Program-made: the position numbers and the translations under genes
The notes under the pieces: generated by a model
The model's input: the letters and a program-made list of their open reading frames with translations, nothing else
Database searches by the model: none
What the model was told of the DNA's origin: nothing
DNA from: Streptomyces sp. L-9-10
Lineage (GTDB): Bacteria; Actinomycetota; Actinomycetes; Streptomycetales; Streptomycetaceae
Assembly (NCBI RefSeq): GCF_004151105.1
Contig: NZ_PHRF01000095.1
Location: 310,001-374,000 of the forward strand
Reading direction: 5' to 3'
Length of the DNA: 64,000 nt
Shown: one piece after another, positions 42,584 to 50,042 of the stretch
Position numbering within the stretch: the stretch's first letter is position 1
Layout of the letters: each line of letters starts with the position of its first letter

Positions 42584-43027
42584 ATGACGCGGTACGACTA
42601 TCCGAGGGCGCCCACGCGCCGGGACGGGAGAGGCGGAGCGCCGGTCTTCGCGCTCATGCGCGCCTGGGCGGCCGGCATCGTCATGCTGCTCATCACGGAG
42701 TATCTCCAGGCCACGCTGGTCTACGACCACCTGGCCTCGGACGAGAAGCTGGAGACGTTCACCGGCCGTCTGCTGCTGATCCATCTGCCGAACGCCGTCT
42801 GCATCGCCGTCGCCGCGTGGGCGGCGGGACGCTTCCACCACGAGCCGTTCCGCGACGCCACGGTGCAACATCTGGCGGCGGTCCTCACCGTGCCGGTGGC
42901 CGCTCAGGCGCTGAACATGTCGCTCCAGTGGCAGGACCTGGCGGCCGAGGGGCTGCTGATGTCGAACGCGGTGCTGGTGGTCGGGTGCGTGACGGGCTAC
43001 GCGGTGGAACGGCTCCAGGAGGACTGA
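42584..43027 (+). CDS. Small multi-pass membrane protein
   Basis: A 147-residue protein with about four membrane helices (AWAAGIVMLLITEYL, LLLIHLPNAVCIAVAAWAAG, LAAVLTVPVAAQALNM, AVLVVGCVTGYAV). No family recognised. The ATG at 42584 has GAGAGGC upstream; the preceding 165 bases hold short repeats of CGGTCCGGCC and GGTCCGATCC. It may be an independent gene rather than part of the chimera 1 operon. Confidence 0.68.
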   Translation: MTRYDYPRAPTRRDGRGGAPVFALMRAWAAGIVMLLITEYLQATLVYDHLASDEKLETFTGRLLLIHLPNAVCIAVAAWAAGRFHHEPFRDATVQHLAAVLTVPVAAQALNMSLQWQDLAAEGLLMSNAVLVVGCVTGYAVERLQED

Positions 43028-43063
43028 ACGTTCCGGCCGCGGCCGCCGAAATACGCTCGGCGC

Positions 43064-43807
43064 ATGACTCCCCAGCGACCCCCTCGGCCCCCGCAAGCCC
43101 GGCCGCTCCGGCAGCCCCAGCAACTCCGGCACCTCCTTGAGCGCGCGCGGCGCCTGGCCGCGAACGGTGCGAACGACACGGGCGGCACGGCCGGTCCCGG
43201 CCACCGCCGGATCCTCGGAATCGCCGGGCCGCCCGGCGCGGGCAAGACCACCCTCGCCGCCCACATCGCCGGTGCGCTCGGCCAGGACCGCGCGGTCCTG
43301 GTCCCGATGGACGGCTTCCACCTCGCCGACACCGAACTGCGCCGGCGGGGACTCCTCGGCCGCAAGGGCGCTCCGGAGACCTTCGACCCGTACGGCTACA
43401 CCGCACTGCTGCGGCGGCTGCGGACCGCGCGGGCGGGCGAGACGGTGTACGCGCCCGGCTTCGACCGTGAACTGGAGCAGCCGGTCGCGGGGACCATCCC
43501 CGTCCCGCCCGACGTGCCACTCGTGATCACGGAGGGGAACTACCTCCTGCTGGACGACGGCCCGGACGGCCCCTGGAGCGAGGTGCGCGGGCTGCTCGAC
43601 GAGACCTGGTGGGTCGATCTGGCGGACGAGGAACGGGTACGGCGGCTGATCGCCCGCCACGAGCGGTTCGGCAAGCCGCCCGCCGAGGCGGAGCGCTTCG
43701 TCCTGGAGTCCGACGAGGCCAACGCCCGCCTGGTCGCCCCCGGCCGGTCCGCCGCCGACCTCGTGGTGACCTTCGCGGACGGCGAGGCGCCGGGGGACGC
43801 TCCGTAA
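43064..43807 (+). CDS. Nucleoside/nucleotide kinase family ATPase
   Basis: A 247-residue P-loop kinase related to phosphoribulokinase/uridine kinase/CoaA: Walker A GPPGAGKTTL, VLVPMDGFHLADTEL, RRGLLGRKGAPETFDPYGY, VYAPGFDRELEQPV, VITEGNYLLL, and RLIARHERFGKPPAEAE. These are the marks of the FrcK/YggC-type group. It phosphorylates a small sugar- or nucleoside-like substrate not known here. There is no good ribosome site before the ATG at 43064. Confidence 0.82.
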   Translation: MTPQRPPRPPQARPLRQPQQLRHLLERARRLAANGANDTGGTAGPGHRRILGIAGPPGAGKTTLAAHIAGALGQDRAVLVPMDGFHLADTELRRRGLLGRKGAPETFDPYGYTALLRRLRTARAGETVYAPGFDRELEQPVAGTIPVPPDVPLVITEGNYLLLDDGPDGPWSEVRGLLDETWWVDLADEERVRRLIARHERFGKPPAEAERFVLESDEANARLVAPGRSAADLVVTFADGEAPGDAP

Positions 43808-43832
43808 ACGCGCGTCCGGCCCGGACAGACCA

Positions 43833-43899
43833 GGCCCGGGAAGGTTCCGGACCGGCCCGGGAAGGTTCCGGACCGGCCCGGGACGGACGGTTCCGGACC
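43833..43899. repeat. 21-bp tandem repeats behind the kinase gene
   Basis: GGCCCGGGAAGGTTCCGGACC occurs at 43833 and 43854, with a third diverged copy from 43875. Each unit contains inverted sequences (GGTTCCGGACC) and could fold and stop transcription. Confidence 0.8.
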
Positions 43900-43942
43900 G
43901 GCCCTGCCCCACCCCTTCGTGTACGACCTGCTGCCACAGGTC

Positions 43943-43970
43943 TTGACAACTTGATTGGTCTGGACCAGTT
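43943..43970 (+). promoter_or_regulatory. Chitinase promoter with DasR-responsive element
   Basis: A TTGACA -35 box (43943-43948) is followed by ATTGGTCTGGACCAGT (43954-43969), a close match to the DasR site consensus ACTGGTCTAGACCACT with a palindromic TGGTC-TG-GACCA core. DasR represses chitin-use genes in Streptomyces and is released by amino-sugar phosphates, so chitin breakdown products should induce this gene. Confidence 0.85.
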
Positions 43971-44041
43971 TTACGCCCGACGGTGGCCACCGTTCCCCCT
44001 CTCACGTACCTCCATCCCCGAAACCCAGCCGGAGGCAGCAA

Positions 44042-45754
44042 GTGGAACGTGCACCAGGCGGCAGACGACGTATCAGAACCTGGATCGGCGGGACGGTGGC
44101 CGTGCTGGCCGCCGGCGCGCTGAGCCTGACCGGGCTCACCGGCACCGCGCAGGCCGCCGACGTCAACGTGGCCAAGAACGCGGGCTTCGAGTCCGGGCTC
44201 ACCAACTGGACCTGCTCGGCGGGCAGTGGGGCCACCGTCGGATCTCCCGTGCACGGGGGCGCCGCCGCGCTCCGGGCCACCCCGGGCGGCCAGGACAACG
44301 CCAAGTGCACCCAGGCGGTCGCCGTACAGCCCAACTCGACGTACACACTGAGCGCCTGGGTCCAGGGCGGGTACGCGTATCTCGGGGCCGAGGGGACGGG
44401 CACCACCGATGTGTCGGCCTGGACTCCGGACAGCTCCGGCTGGAAGCAGCTGACCACCACCTTCAGGACCGGCGCCTCGACCAGGTCCGTGACCGTCTAC
44501 ACGCACGGGTGGTACGGCCAGAGCGCCTACTACGCGGACGACGTGTCCGTCTTCGGCCCCGACGGCGGCGGGGGCGGCGACCCCGAGCCCCAGGTACCCG
44601 GTGCGCCCTCCGGGCTGGCGGTCGGCTCGGTGACGTCGTCGTCCGTGACCCTCAACTGGTCCGCCGTGTCCGGCGCGACCGGCTACAACGTCTACCGGGC
44701 CGGTACGAAGGTCCAGTCGGCGAGCGGTACGTCCTCGACCGTGACGGGGCTGGCCGCGAACACCTCGTACGACTTCCAGGTGACCGCCACCAACGCGGCC
44801 GGTGAGTCCGCGAAGTCCGCGACCGTGACCGGCAGGACCTCCCAGGGCGGCGGCGGCAACCCGGGCCCCGGCGTCCCGAAGCACGCGGTGACCGGCTACT
44901 GGCAGAACTTCAACAACGGCGCGGCCGTCCAGAAGCTCCGTGACGTGCAGGCGCAGTACGACATCATCGCCGTCTCGTTCGCCGACGCGACCACCACGCC
45001 CGGCCAGATCACCTTCAACCTCGACCCGGCCGTCGGCTACGCCTCCGTCGCCGACTTCAAGGCGGACATCGCCGCGAAGAAGGCCGCGGGCAAGTCCGTG
45101 ATCATCTCGGTCGGTGGCGAGAAGGGCAGCATCTCCGTCAACAGCGACGCCTCGGCGACCGCCTTCGCGAACAGCGCCTACGCGCTGATGCAGGAGTACG
45201 GCTTCAACGGCGTCGACATCGACCTGGAGAACGGCCTCAACTCCACCTACATGACGAAGGCGCTGCGCCAGCTCTCCGCGAAGGCGGGCGCGGGCATGGT
45301 GCTGACGATGGCGCCGCAGACGATCGACATGCAGTCGACGGCCGGTGAGTACTTCAAGACCGCACTGAACGTGAAGGACATCCTCACCGTCGTCAACATG
45401 CAGTACTACAACAGCGGTTCCATGCTCGGCTGCGACGGCAAGGTCTACTCACAGGGCTCCGTCGACTTCCTCACCGCCCTCGCCTGCATCCAGCTCGAAG
45501 GCGGTCTCGACCCCTCCCAGGTCGGCATCGGCGTCCCCGCCTCCACGCGCGGCGCGGGCAGCGGATACGTGGCACCGTCCATCGTGAACAACGCCCTGGA
45601 CTGCCTGACCAAGGGCACGAACTGCGGCTCCTTCAAGCCGTCCAGGACCTACCCCGGCCTGCGCGGCGCCATGACCTGGTCCACCAACTGGGACGCGACG
45701 GCGGGCAACGCCTGGTCGAACGCGGTCGGCCCGCACGTCCACGGCCTCCCGTAG
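44042..45754 (+). CDS. Secreted GH18 chitinase (CBM - FnIII - GH18)
   Basis: A 570-residue chitinase. Signal peptide (TVAVLAAGALSLTGLTGTAQA), CBM (about 38-180; NVAKNAGFESGLTNW), fibronectin III domain (about 190-270; SGLAVGSVTSSSVTLNWSA), then GH18 catalytic domain (about 280-570; HAVTGYWQNFNNGA). The catalytic motif reads NGVDIDLE (389-396), with the acid Glu at 396 and Asp at 392 and 394; the first Asp of DxxDxDxE is Asn, as in related Streptomyces chitinases. MQYYN and the final MTWSTNWD support the fold. It hydrolyses beta-1,4 links of chitin. The GTG at 44042 has GGAGG at 7 bases. Confidence 0.94.
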   Translation: MERAPGGRRRIRTWIGGTVAVLAAGALSLTGLTGTAQAADVNVAKNAGFESGLTNWTCSAGSGATVGSPVHGGAAALRATPGGQDNAKCTQAVAVQPNSTYTLSAWVQGGYAYLGAEGTGTTDVSAWTPDSSGWKQLTTTFRTGASTRSVTVYTHGWYGQSAYYADDVSVFGPDGGGGGDPEPQVPGAPSGLAVGSVTSSSVTLNWSAVSGATGYNVYRAGTKVQSASGTSSTVTGLAANTSYDFQVTATNAAGESAKSATVTGRTSQGGGGNPGPGVPKHAVTGYWQNFNNGAAVQKLRDVQAQYDIIAVSFADATTTPGQITFNLDPAVGYASVADFKADIAAKKAAGKSVIISVGGEKGSISVNSDASATAFANSAYALMQEYGFNGVDIDLENGLNSTYMTKALRQLSAKAGAGMVLTMAPQTIDMQSTAGEYFKTALNVKDILTVVNMQYYNSGSMLGCDGKVYSQGSVDFLTALACIQLEGGLDPSQVGIGVPASTRGAGSGYVAPSIVNNALDCLTKGTNCGSFKPSRTYPGLRGAMTWSTNWDATAGNAWSNAVGPHVHGLP

Positions 45755-45802
45755 GGCCGTCACACCGTAGACCGCACCACCACCCCGAGCCCCCCACAGG
45801 GC

Positions 45803-45840
45803 CGGCAGCGCCGTCGAAACCCCACCCGACGGCGCTGCCG
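45803..45840 (+). terminator. Terminator of the chitinase gene
   Basis: A perfect 14-bp stem (45803-45816 with 45827-45840), 10-base loop, 49 bp after the chitinase stop. Confidence 0.85.
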
Positions 45841-45920
45841 TGTGTCCGGGGCCGGAGCAATTGCGGTAAGAAGGACCCTCAGATTCAACGGAGTTCGGAT
45901 TCGGGGATCCGGGGGGATTC

Positions 45921-46445
45921 ATGTTGGCCGAGGCGGTGACGGCGGCAGCGGCGGCCGGTGGGATCGCGGTCGTGGAGGGCGCGGCGTCGGCCGCCGGTAC
46001 GCAGGCGTGGGAGTCGTTCCGTACGCGCGTCGCGGGCTGGTTCGGGCGGGGCTCCGGGAACGCGGAGCTGGAACGGGTGACGCTGGAGCGGCTGGACCGT
46101 ACGACGGCGGAGCTGGACGGGTCGGACGAGGCGGGGCAGACGCGCCAGGCGGACCGGTGGGAAGACCGCTTCGTGGACGTGCTGGAGGCCGCGCCGGAGG
46201 ACCTCAGGGCCGAACTCGCCCAGGAACTCCAGAGGTTCAGCGACGAACTGCGGGCCGAGCTGACGTCACGCGGCCCCGGCACCACGATCACGGGTACGGG
46301 CGCGGGCGCCTGGGTCTCCACCGAGAAGGTGGACATCAAGGGCGGCGGCAGCGGCAGCACCGCGGGCGTCATCAACCAGCACTTCTACGGTACGAACGGA
46401 CCCGCCCCGGTAAACCCTCCCGCGCCGGAGCCGGGCCAGGCCTGA
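45921..46445 (+). CDS. Helical N-terminal half of an NLR-like pair
   Basis: A 174-residue protein: a hydrophobic Ala-rich start (LAEAVTAAAAAGGIAVVEGAAS), an amphipathic helical region, and a Gly-rich tail with STEKVDIKGGGSGSTAGVINQHFYG, a segment often found just before the NB-ARC domain in Streptomyces NLR-like proteins. The next reading frame begins at its stop codon and holds NB-ARC and TPR domains. The pair therefore looks like one NLR split in two, or like a two-gene system with a 4-base overlap. Function unknown. Confidence 0.7.
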   Translation: MLAEAVTAAAAAGGIAVVEGAASAAGTQAWESFRTRVAGWFGRGSGNAELERVTLERLDRTTAELDGSDEAGQTRQADRWEDRFVDVLEAAPEDLRAELAQELQRFSDELRAELTSRGPGTTITGTGAGAWVSTEKVDIKGGGSGSTAGVINQHFYGTNGPAPVNPPAPEPGQA

Positions 46446-48412
46446 CCGGTTCCGGCTTCTCGACGCGGGAGAGCGACCAGATCACTCTCGCGGTCCCGCA
46501 CGGCACGGCCTCCCGGCGCACGCTGTGGGGCCGGGACGAGCTGCTCGACGAGCTGCTCGCTGTCGTACGGGACGAGGGCCACAAGCAGGACGCCGGGGCG
46601 GTCCATGTGATCCAGGGCCTCGGCGGGGTCGGCAAGACGAGCGTCGCCGTGTCCGTCGCCCACCGCCTCCAGCGGGAGACCGACCAGGTCTGGTGGATCG
46701 GCGCGCAGGACGCGTCCCGGTTCACCGGCGGCCTGACCGCGCTGGCCCGCCAACTCGGCGTACCGGACGAGGAGATCGCCGTCGGCCGACTGGCCGACCA
46801 GCTCTGGCGCCGGCTCTCGGCGCTGGAGGAGCCCTGGCTGCTGGTGGTCGACAACGCGGACGACGCGCGGCTGCTCGACGGCCCGGGGCGGCTGGCGCTG
46901 GGCACGGGTCTCGTCCGTCCGCACCGGTCGCCGCGCGGGCTGGTCCTGGTCACGAGCCGCGACGGCCAGCCGGGCACGTGGGGCGATCACGCGGTCCTGC
47001 ACCGGCTGACGCCTCTCGGCGACGGACACGGCGCGGACGTCCTGCTGGACCTCGCGGGGCCGACGGCAGGCTCACGCGAGGAGGCGGCGGAACTGGCCCG
47101 GCGGCTGGGCGGGCTTCCGCTCGCGCTCAACACCGTGGGCCGCTATCTGGCGGCCGTGGGGCAACGCCCGGCGCGCTTCCGGGACGCCGGGGAGACGGCG
47201 ACCTTCGCGGAGTTCCGCGCGTCGCTGGACGACGGCGGGGCATTCCCGCACCCGGGCACGGCCACGGCGCTGGCGGGCATCTGGCGGATGTCCCTGGACC
47301 TGCTGACCGAGCGCGGTCACCGCTGCGTACGGCCGCTGCTGGAGGTCCTGGCCAACTTCGCCGACGCGCCGGTGCCGTTGATCCTGGCCGACCCTGCGGT
47401 CCTGGGCGAGGACGAGGCGTTCGAGGGGGTCGGCGGGGCCGAGATCTGGGCCGCGTTGCAGGCGCTGGCGGGGCTGGGGCTGGTGGACCTGGCCGCCGCG
47501 AACGGGGTGGACACGGTCGCGCTGCACCCCCTGGTACGGGACGCGCACGGGAGCCCGGGGCGGTACGCGCTGAATGTGCGACTGCTGGGCGAGGCCGCCG
47601 AAAGCGACGAGACGGGTCAGCCGGAGGACGTGGAGAGGTGGCCGCTGTGGTCGGCGCTGACGCCGCATGCCGTGCACGCACTGGCCTTCGAGGATGACTC
47701 GGACGACGACCGGCTGTTCCTGGAAACCTGTTGGGTAACCAATCTGGTGGCCGGAAGCCTGCGAGCCCAGGGACAGCTGAGCCAGGCCAGAAAGCTGCTC
47801 GAAGAACTGGTGTCCCGGCAGGGCGGCACTCTCGGCGAAGACCATTCCGACGCCCTCACGTGCCGCCACAATCTGGCCAGCGTCCTCCATCTCCAAGGCC
47901 ACCACGATCGAGCACGCACCATCTACGAAGACATCCTCGCCACCCAGCTCAGCACCCACGGAGAAACCCACCCCGGCACCCTCACCATCCGCCACAACCT
48001 GGCCAGTGTCCTTCACGACCAAGGTCATCTCGACCAGGCTCGCACCATCTACGAGGACATGCTCACCAACCGGCTCAGCATCCACGGAGCATCCCACCCC
48101 GACACCGTCGCCGCTCGCCACGAGCTGGCCCGCGTCCTGCACAACCAAGGCGATCTCGACCAGGCTCGCACCATCTACGAAGACATCCTCACCACGCAGC
48201 TCAGCACCCACGGAGAAACCCACCCCGACGCCCTCACCATCCGCCACAACCTGGCCCGCGTCCTGTACAACCAAGGCCACCACGACCTCGCGGCGGCCGA
48301 GATGGCGGCCATACTCTCCGTACGAAGGCGCGTAATCGGTCCCGAGCATCCGTACACGCTCGACACGCAGGCATGGCTCGACATCATCAACGCCGCCCGA
48401 GGCGAGCCTTGA
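46442..48412 (+). CDS. NB-ARC ATPase with TPR repeats (NLR-like)
   Basis: About 656 residues: NB-ARC STAND ATPase with Walker A GLGGVGKTS, Walker B WLLVVDNADD, VTSRD and the GLPLALNTVGRYLA motif, then a helical region, then about five 42-residue TPR repeats (RHNLASVLHxQGHxDxARTIYEDIL). This is the build of NLR-like signal or antiviral STAND ATPases. No ATG or GTG lies near the start of homology; the only nearby start codon is CTG at 46442, overlapping the previous stop as CTGA. Alternatives are a ribosomal frameshift or a sequencing or mutational frameshift. Confidence 0.78.
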   Translation: MTGSGFSTRESDQITLAVPHGTASRRTLWGRDELLDELLAVVRDEGHKQDAGAVHVIQGLGGVGKTSVAVSVAHRLQRETDQVWWIGAQDASRFTGGLTALARQLGVPDEEIAVGRLADQLWRRLSALEEPWLLVVDNADDARLLDGPGRLALGTGLVRPHRSPRGLVLVTSRDGQPGTWGDHAVLHRLTPLGDGHGADVLLDLAGPTAGSREEAAELARRLGGLPLALNTVGRYLAAVGQRPARFRDAGETATFAEFRASLDDGGAFPHPGTATALAGIWRMSLDLLTERGHRCVRPLLEVLANFADAPVPLILADPAVLGEDEAFEGVGGAEIWAALQALAGLGLVDLAAANGVDTVALHPLVRDAHGSPGRYALNVRLLGEAAESDETGQPEDVERWPLWSALTPHAVHALAFEDDSDDDRLFLETCWVTNLVAGSLRAQGQLSQARKLLEELVSRQGGTLGEDHSDALTCRHNLASVLHLQGHHDRARTIYEDILATQLSTHGETHPGTLTIRHNLASVLHDQGHLDQARTIYEDMLTNRLSIHGASHPDTVAARHELARVLHNQGDLDQARTIYEDILTTQLSTHGETHPDALTIRHNLARVLYNQGHHDLAAAEMAAILSVRRRVIGPEHPYTLDTQAWLDIINAARGEP

Positions 48413-48416
48413 CCCC

Positions 48417-49730
48417 CTACCAGGGAATGTCCCGCACCTGCTGCACGCACAGCACCACGAACAGCAGCCCCGCCGCCGTCAGCATCACATTGCTCAGGAT
48501 GCCGTTCCGCCATTCCTTCGGCGTGCGCGACGAGTTGAGCAGCCACACCAGCGTCAGCGCCAGGAACGGCATGAAGAACGCGCCCAGCACCCCGTAGACG
48601 ACGACCAGGCCGAACGGCTCGTCCAGGAAGAGGAGCGAGATCGGCGGGAAGGTCAGCCAGAGCAGATACGCGCGGAACGGCACGGAGCGTTCGCGCTCGC
48701 CGGAGGCGACCTCCTCCGTCGTCTTCCCGGCCTCGTCCGCCGCCGCCCCCACGCGTTCCTTGCGGATCCGCTCCACGAAGTCCGCGAACATCAGGCTCAC
48801 GCCGTGCCACACCCCGATCAGCGACGAGAACGACGTCGCGAAGAAGCCGACCAGGAACAGCTTCGCCGTGGTCCCGCCGAAGCGGTCCTCCAGGATCGTG
48901 CCGAGGTCGATCAGGCCGCGGTCGCCCTTCGTCAGGGCGATCTGGGAGGAGTGCAGCAGTTCGGCGCCGATGATGAGCATGGCGACGACGAAGAGGCCGG
49001 TGGTGATGTACGCGACCCGGTTGTCGAGGCGCATGACCTTCATCCAGCCGGTGTTGGTCCAGCCCTTGGCGTTGACCCAGTAGCCGTACGCGGCCATGGT
49101 GATCGTGCCGCCCACCCCGCCGATCAGGCCGAGCGTGTAGAGCAGTGAGCCGTCCGGCAGGACCGGGAGCAGGCCCGCGAAGCTCGCGCCGACATCGGGG
49201 ACGACGCGGATCGCGACGTACACGACGACCACGAACATCACGCCGATCAGGACCGTCATGACCCGCTCGAAGACGGCGTACTGGTTGAACCAGACGAAGA
49301 CGAGCCCGATCAGGCCCGTGATGACCGCCCATGTCTTGAGCCCCGGCCCGTCGGGGAAGAGCGCGACGATCGGGAGCGCGCTGGAGGACATCGCCGTGGC
49401 GCCGTAGACGAAGCCCCAGACGACGACGTACACCGCGAAATACACGGTGGTCCAGCGGCCCAGGCTGCGCCAGCCCTCGAAGAGGGTGCGGCCGGTGGCG
49501 AGATGCCAGCGGCCGGCGGCCTCGGCGAGGGAGATCTTGACGACGCAGCCGATGACCGCCGCCCACATCAGGGTGTAGCCGAACTTGCTGCCCGCGATGA
49601 GCGTGGCGACCAGATCGCCCGCGCCCACACCGGTCGCCGCCACGACGATGCCGGGGCCGATATACGTCCAACTCGACTTGCGCGGACGGGAGACGGCCTC
49701 ATCCGTGCCGGTGTCCATGGTGTCTGTCAT
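48417..49730 (-). CDS. Nramp-like transporter lacking the canonical metal motif
   Basis: A 437-residue membrane protein of the Nramp fold with about 11 helices. The canonical first-helix metal motif DPGN is not present: the matching region reads ATGVGAGDLVATLIAG. The sixth-helix MPH is also missing (TITMAAYGYWVNAKG). It is therefore not a standard Mn/Fe importer; it resembles divergent Nramp-related proteins, some of which carry Mg. The ATG at 49730 has GGAGG 11 bases upstream. Its 3' end lies 4 bp from that of the convergent NB-ARC gene, without a terminator. Confidence 0.82.
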   Translation of the reverse strand: MTDTMDTGTDEAVSRPRKSSWTYIGPGIVVAATGVGAGDLVATLIAGSKFGYTLMWAAVIGCVVKISLAEAAGRWHLATGRTLFEGWRSLGRWTTVYFAVYVVVWGFVYGATAMSSSALPIVALFPDGPGLKTWAVITGLIGLVFVWFNQYAVFERVMTVLIGVMFVVVVYVAIRVVPDVGASFAGLLPVLPDGSLLYTLGLIGGVGGTITMAAYGYWVNAKGWTNTGWMKVMRLDNRVAYITTGLFVVAMLIIGAELLHSSQIALTKGDRGLIDLGTILEDRFGGTTAKLFLVGFFATSFSSLIGVWHGVSLMFADFVERIRKERVGAAADEAGKTTEEVASGERERSVPFRAYLLWLTFPPISLLFLDEPFGLVVVYGVLGAFFMPFLALTLVWLLNSSRTPKEWRNGILSNVMLTAAGLLFVVLCVQQVRDIPW

Positions 49731-50042
49731 ACGTGTCGTCGCCTCCCGCTTGTCTCCGTACGTGACCCGAGTCACCAAAGCGGGGTGACGGTGATCGCGC
49801 AAGAGGGCCTGCGGTGAGGGTTCGGTGGCGGGAGTCCGATCGCGAGGACGGGACCCGGGGCCTGCACGGAGGACAACAGGCGGCCCCGAGGGAGTCATTG
49901 ATCAACCGGCAAGTGAACACCTTTCAGGGCGGCCCCGACTGGGCCCCTGCGTGGGCCCGTGGGCCTGCGTATAGGCCCTGGCCCCGTCCTTAGGCTGCTG
50001 CCCGCTCGGGGGGCACGACGACGGCGTGAGCTGGGAGAACAC
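49731..50042. other. Divergent intergenic region between Nramp-like gene and pilin chimera 2
   Basis: 312 bases with no supported gene. The right part carries the GGGCCC-box promoter of chimera 2; the left part must hold the minus-strand promoter of the transporter. No other structure seen. Confidence 0.5.
49943..49996 (+). promoter_or_regulatory. GGGCCC-box promoter of pilin chimera 2
   Basis: Plus strand: TGGGCCCC (49940), TGGGCCC (GGG at 49953), GGGCCTGCG (49961, 8 bp later), then 21 bp and TAGGCT (49991-49996). The predicted start is near 50003, 40 bases before the GTG. Confidence 0.6.

Noticed and set aside
41159..44884. 1241-residue open frame on the minus strand
   Set aside because: It crosses five convincing plus-strand genes and has the composition of a GC-bias shadow.
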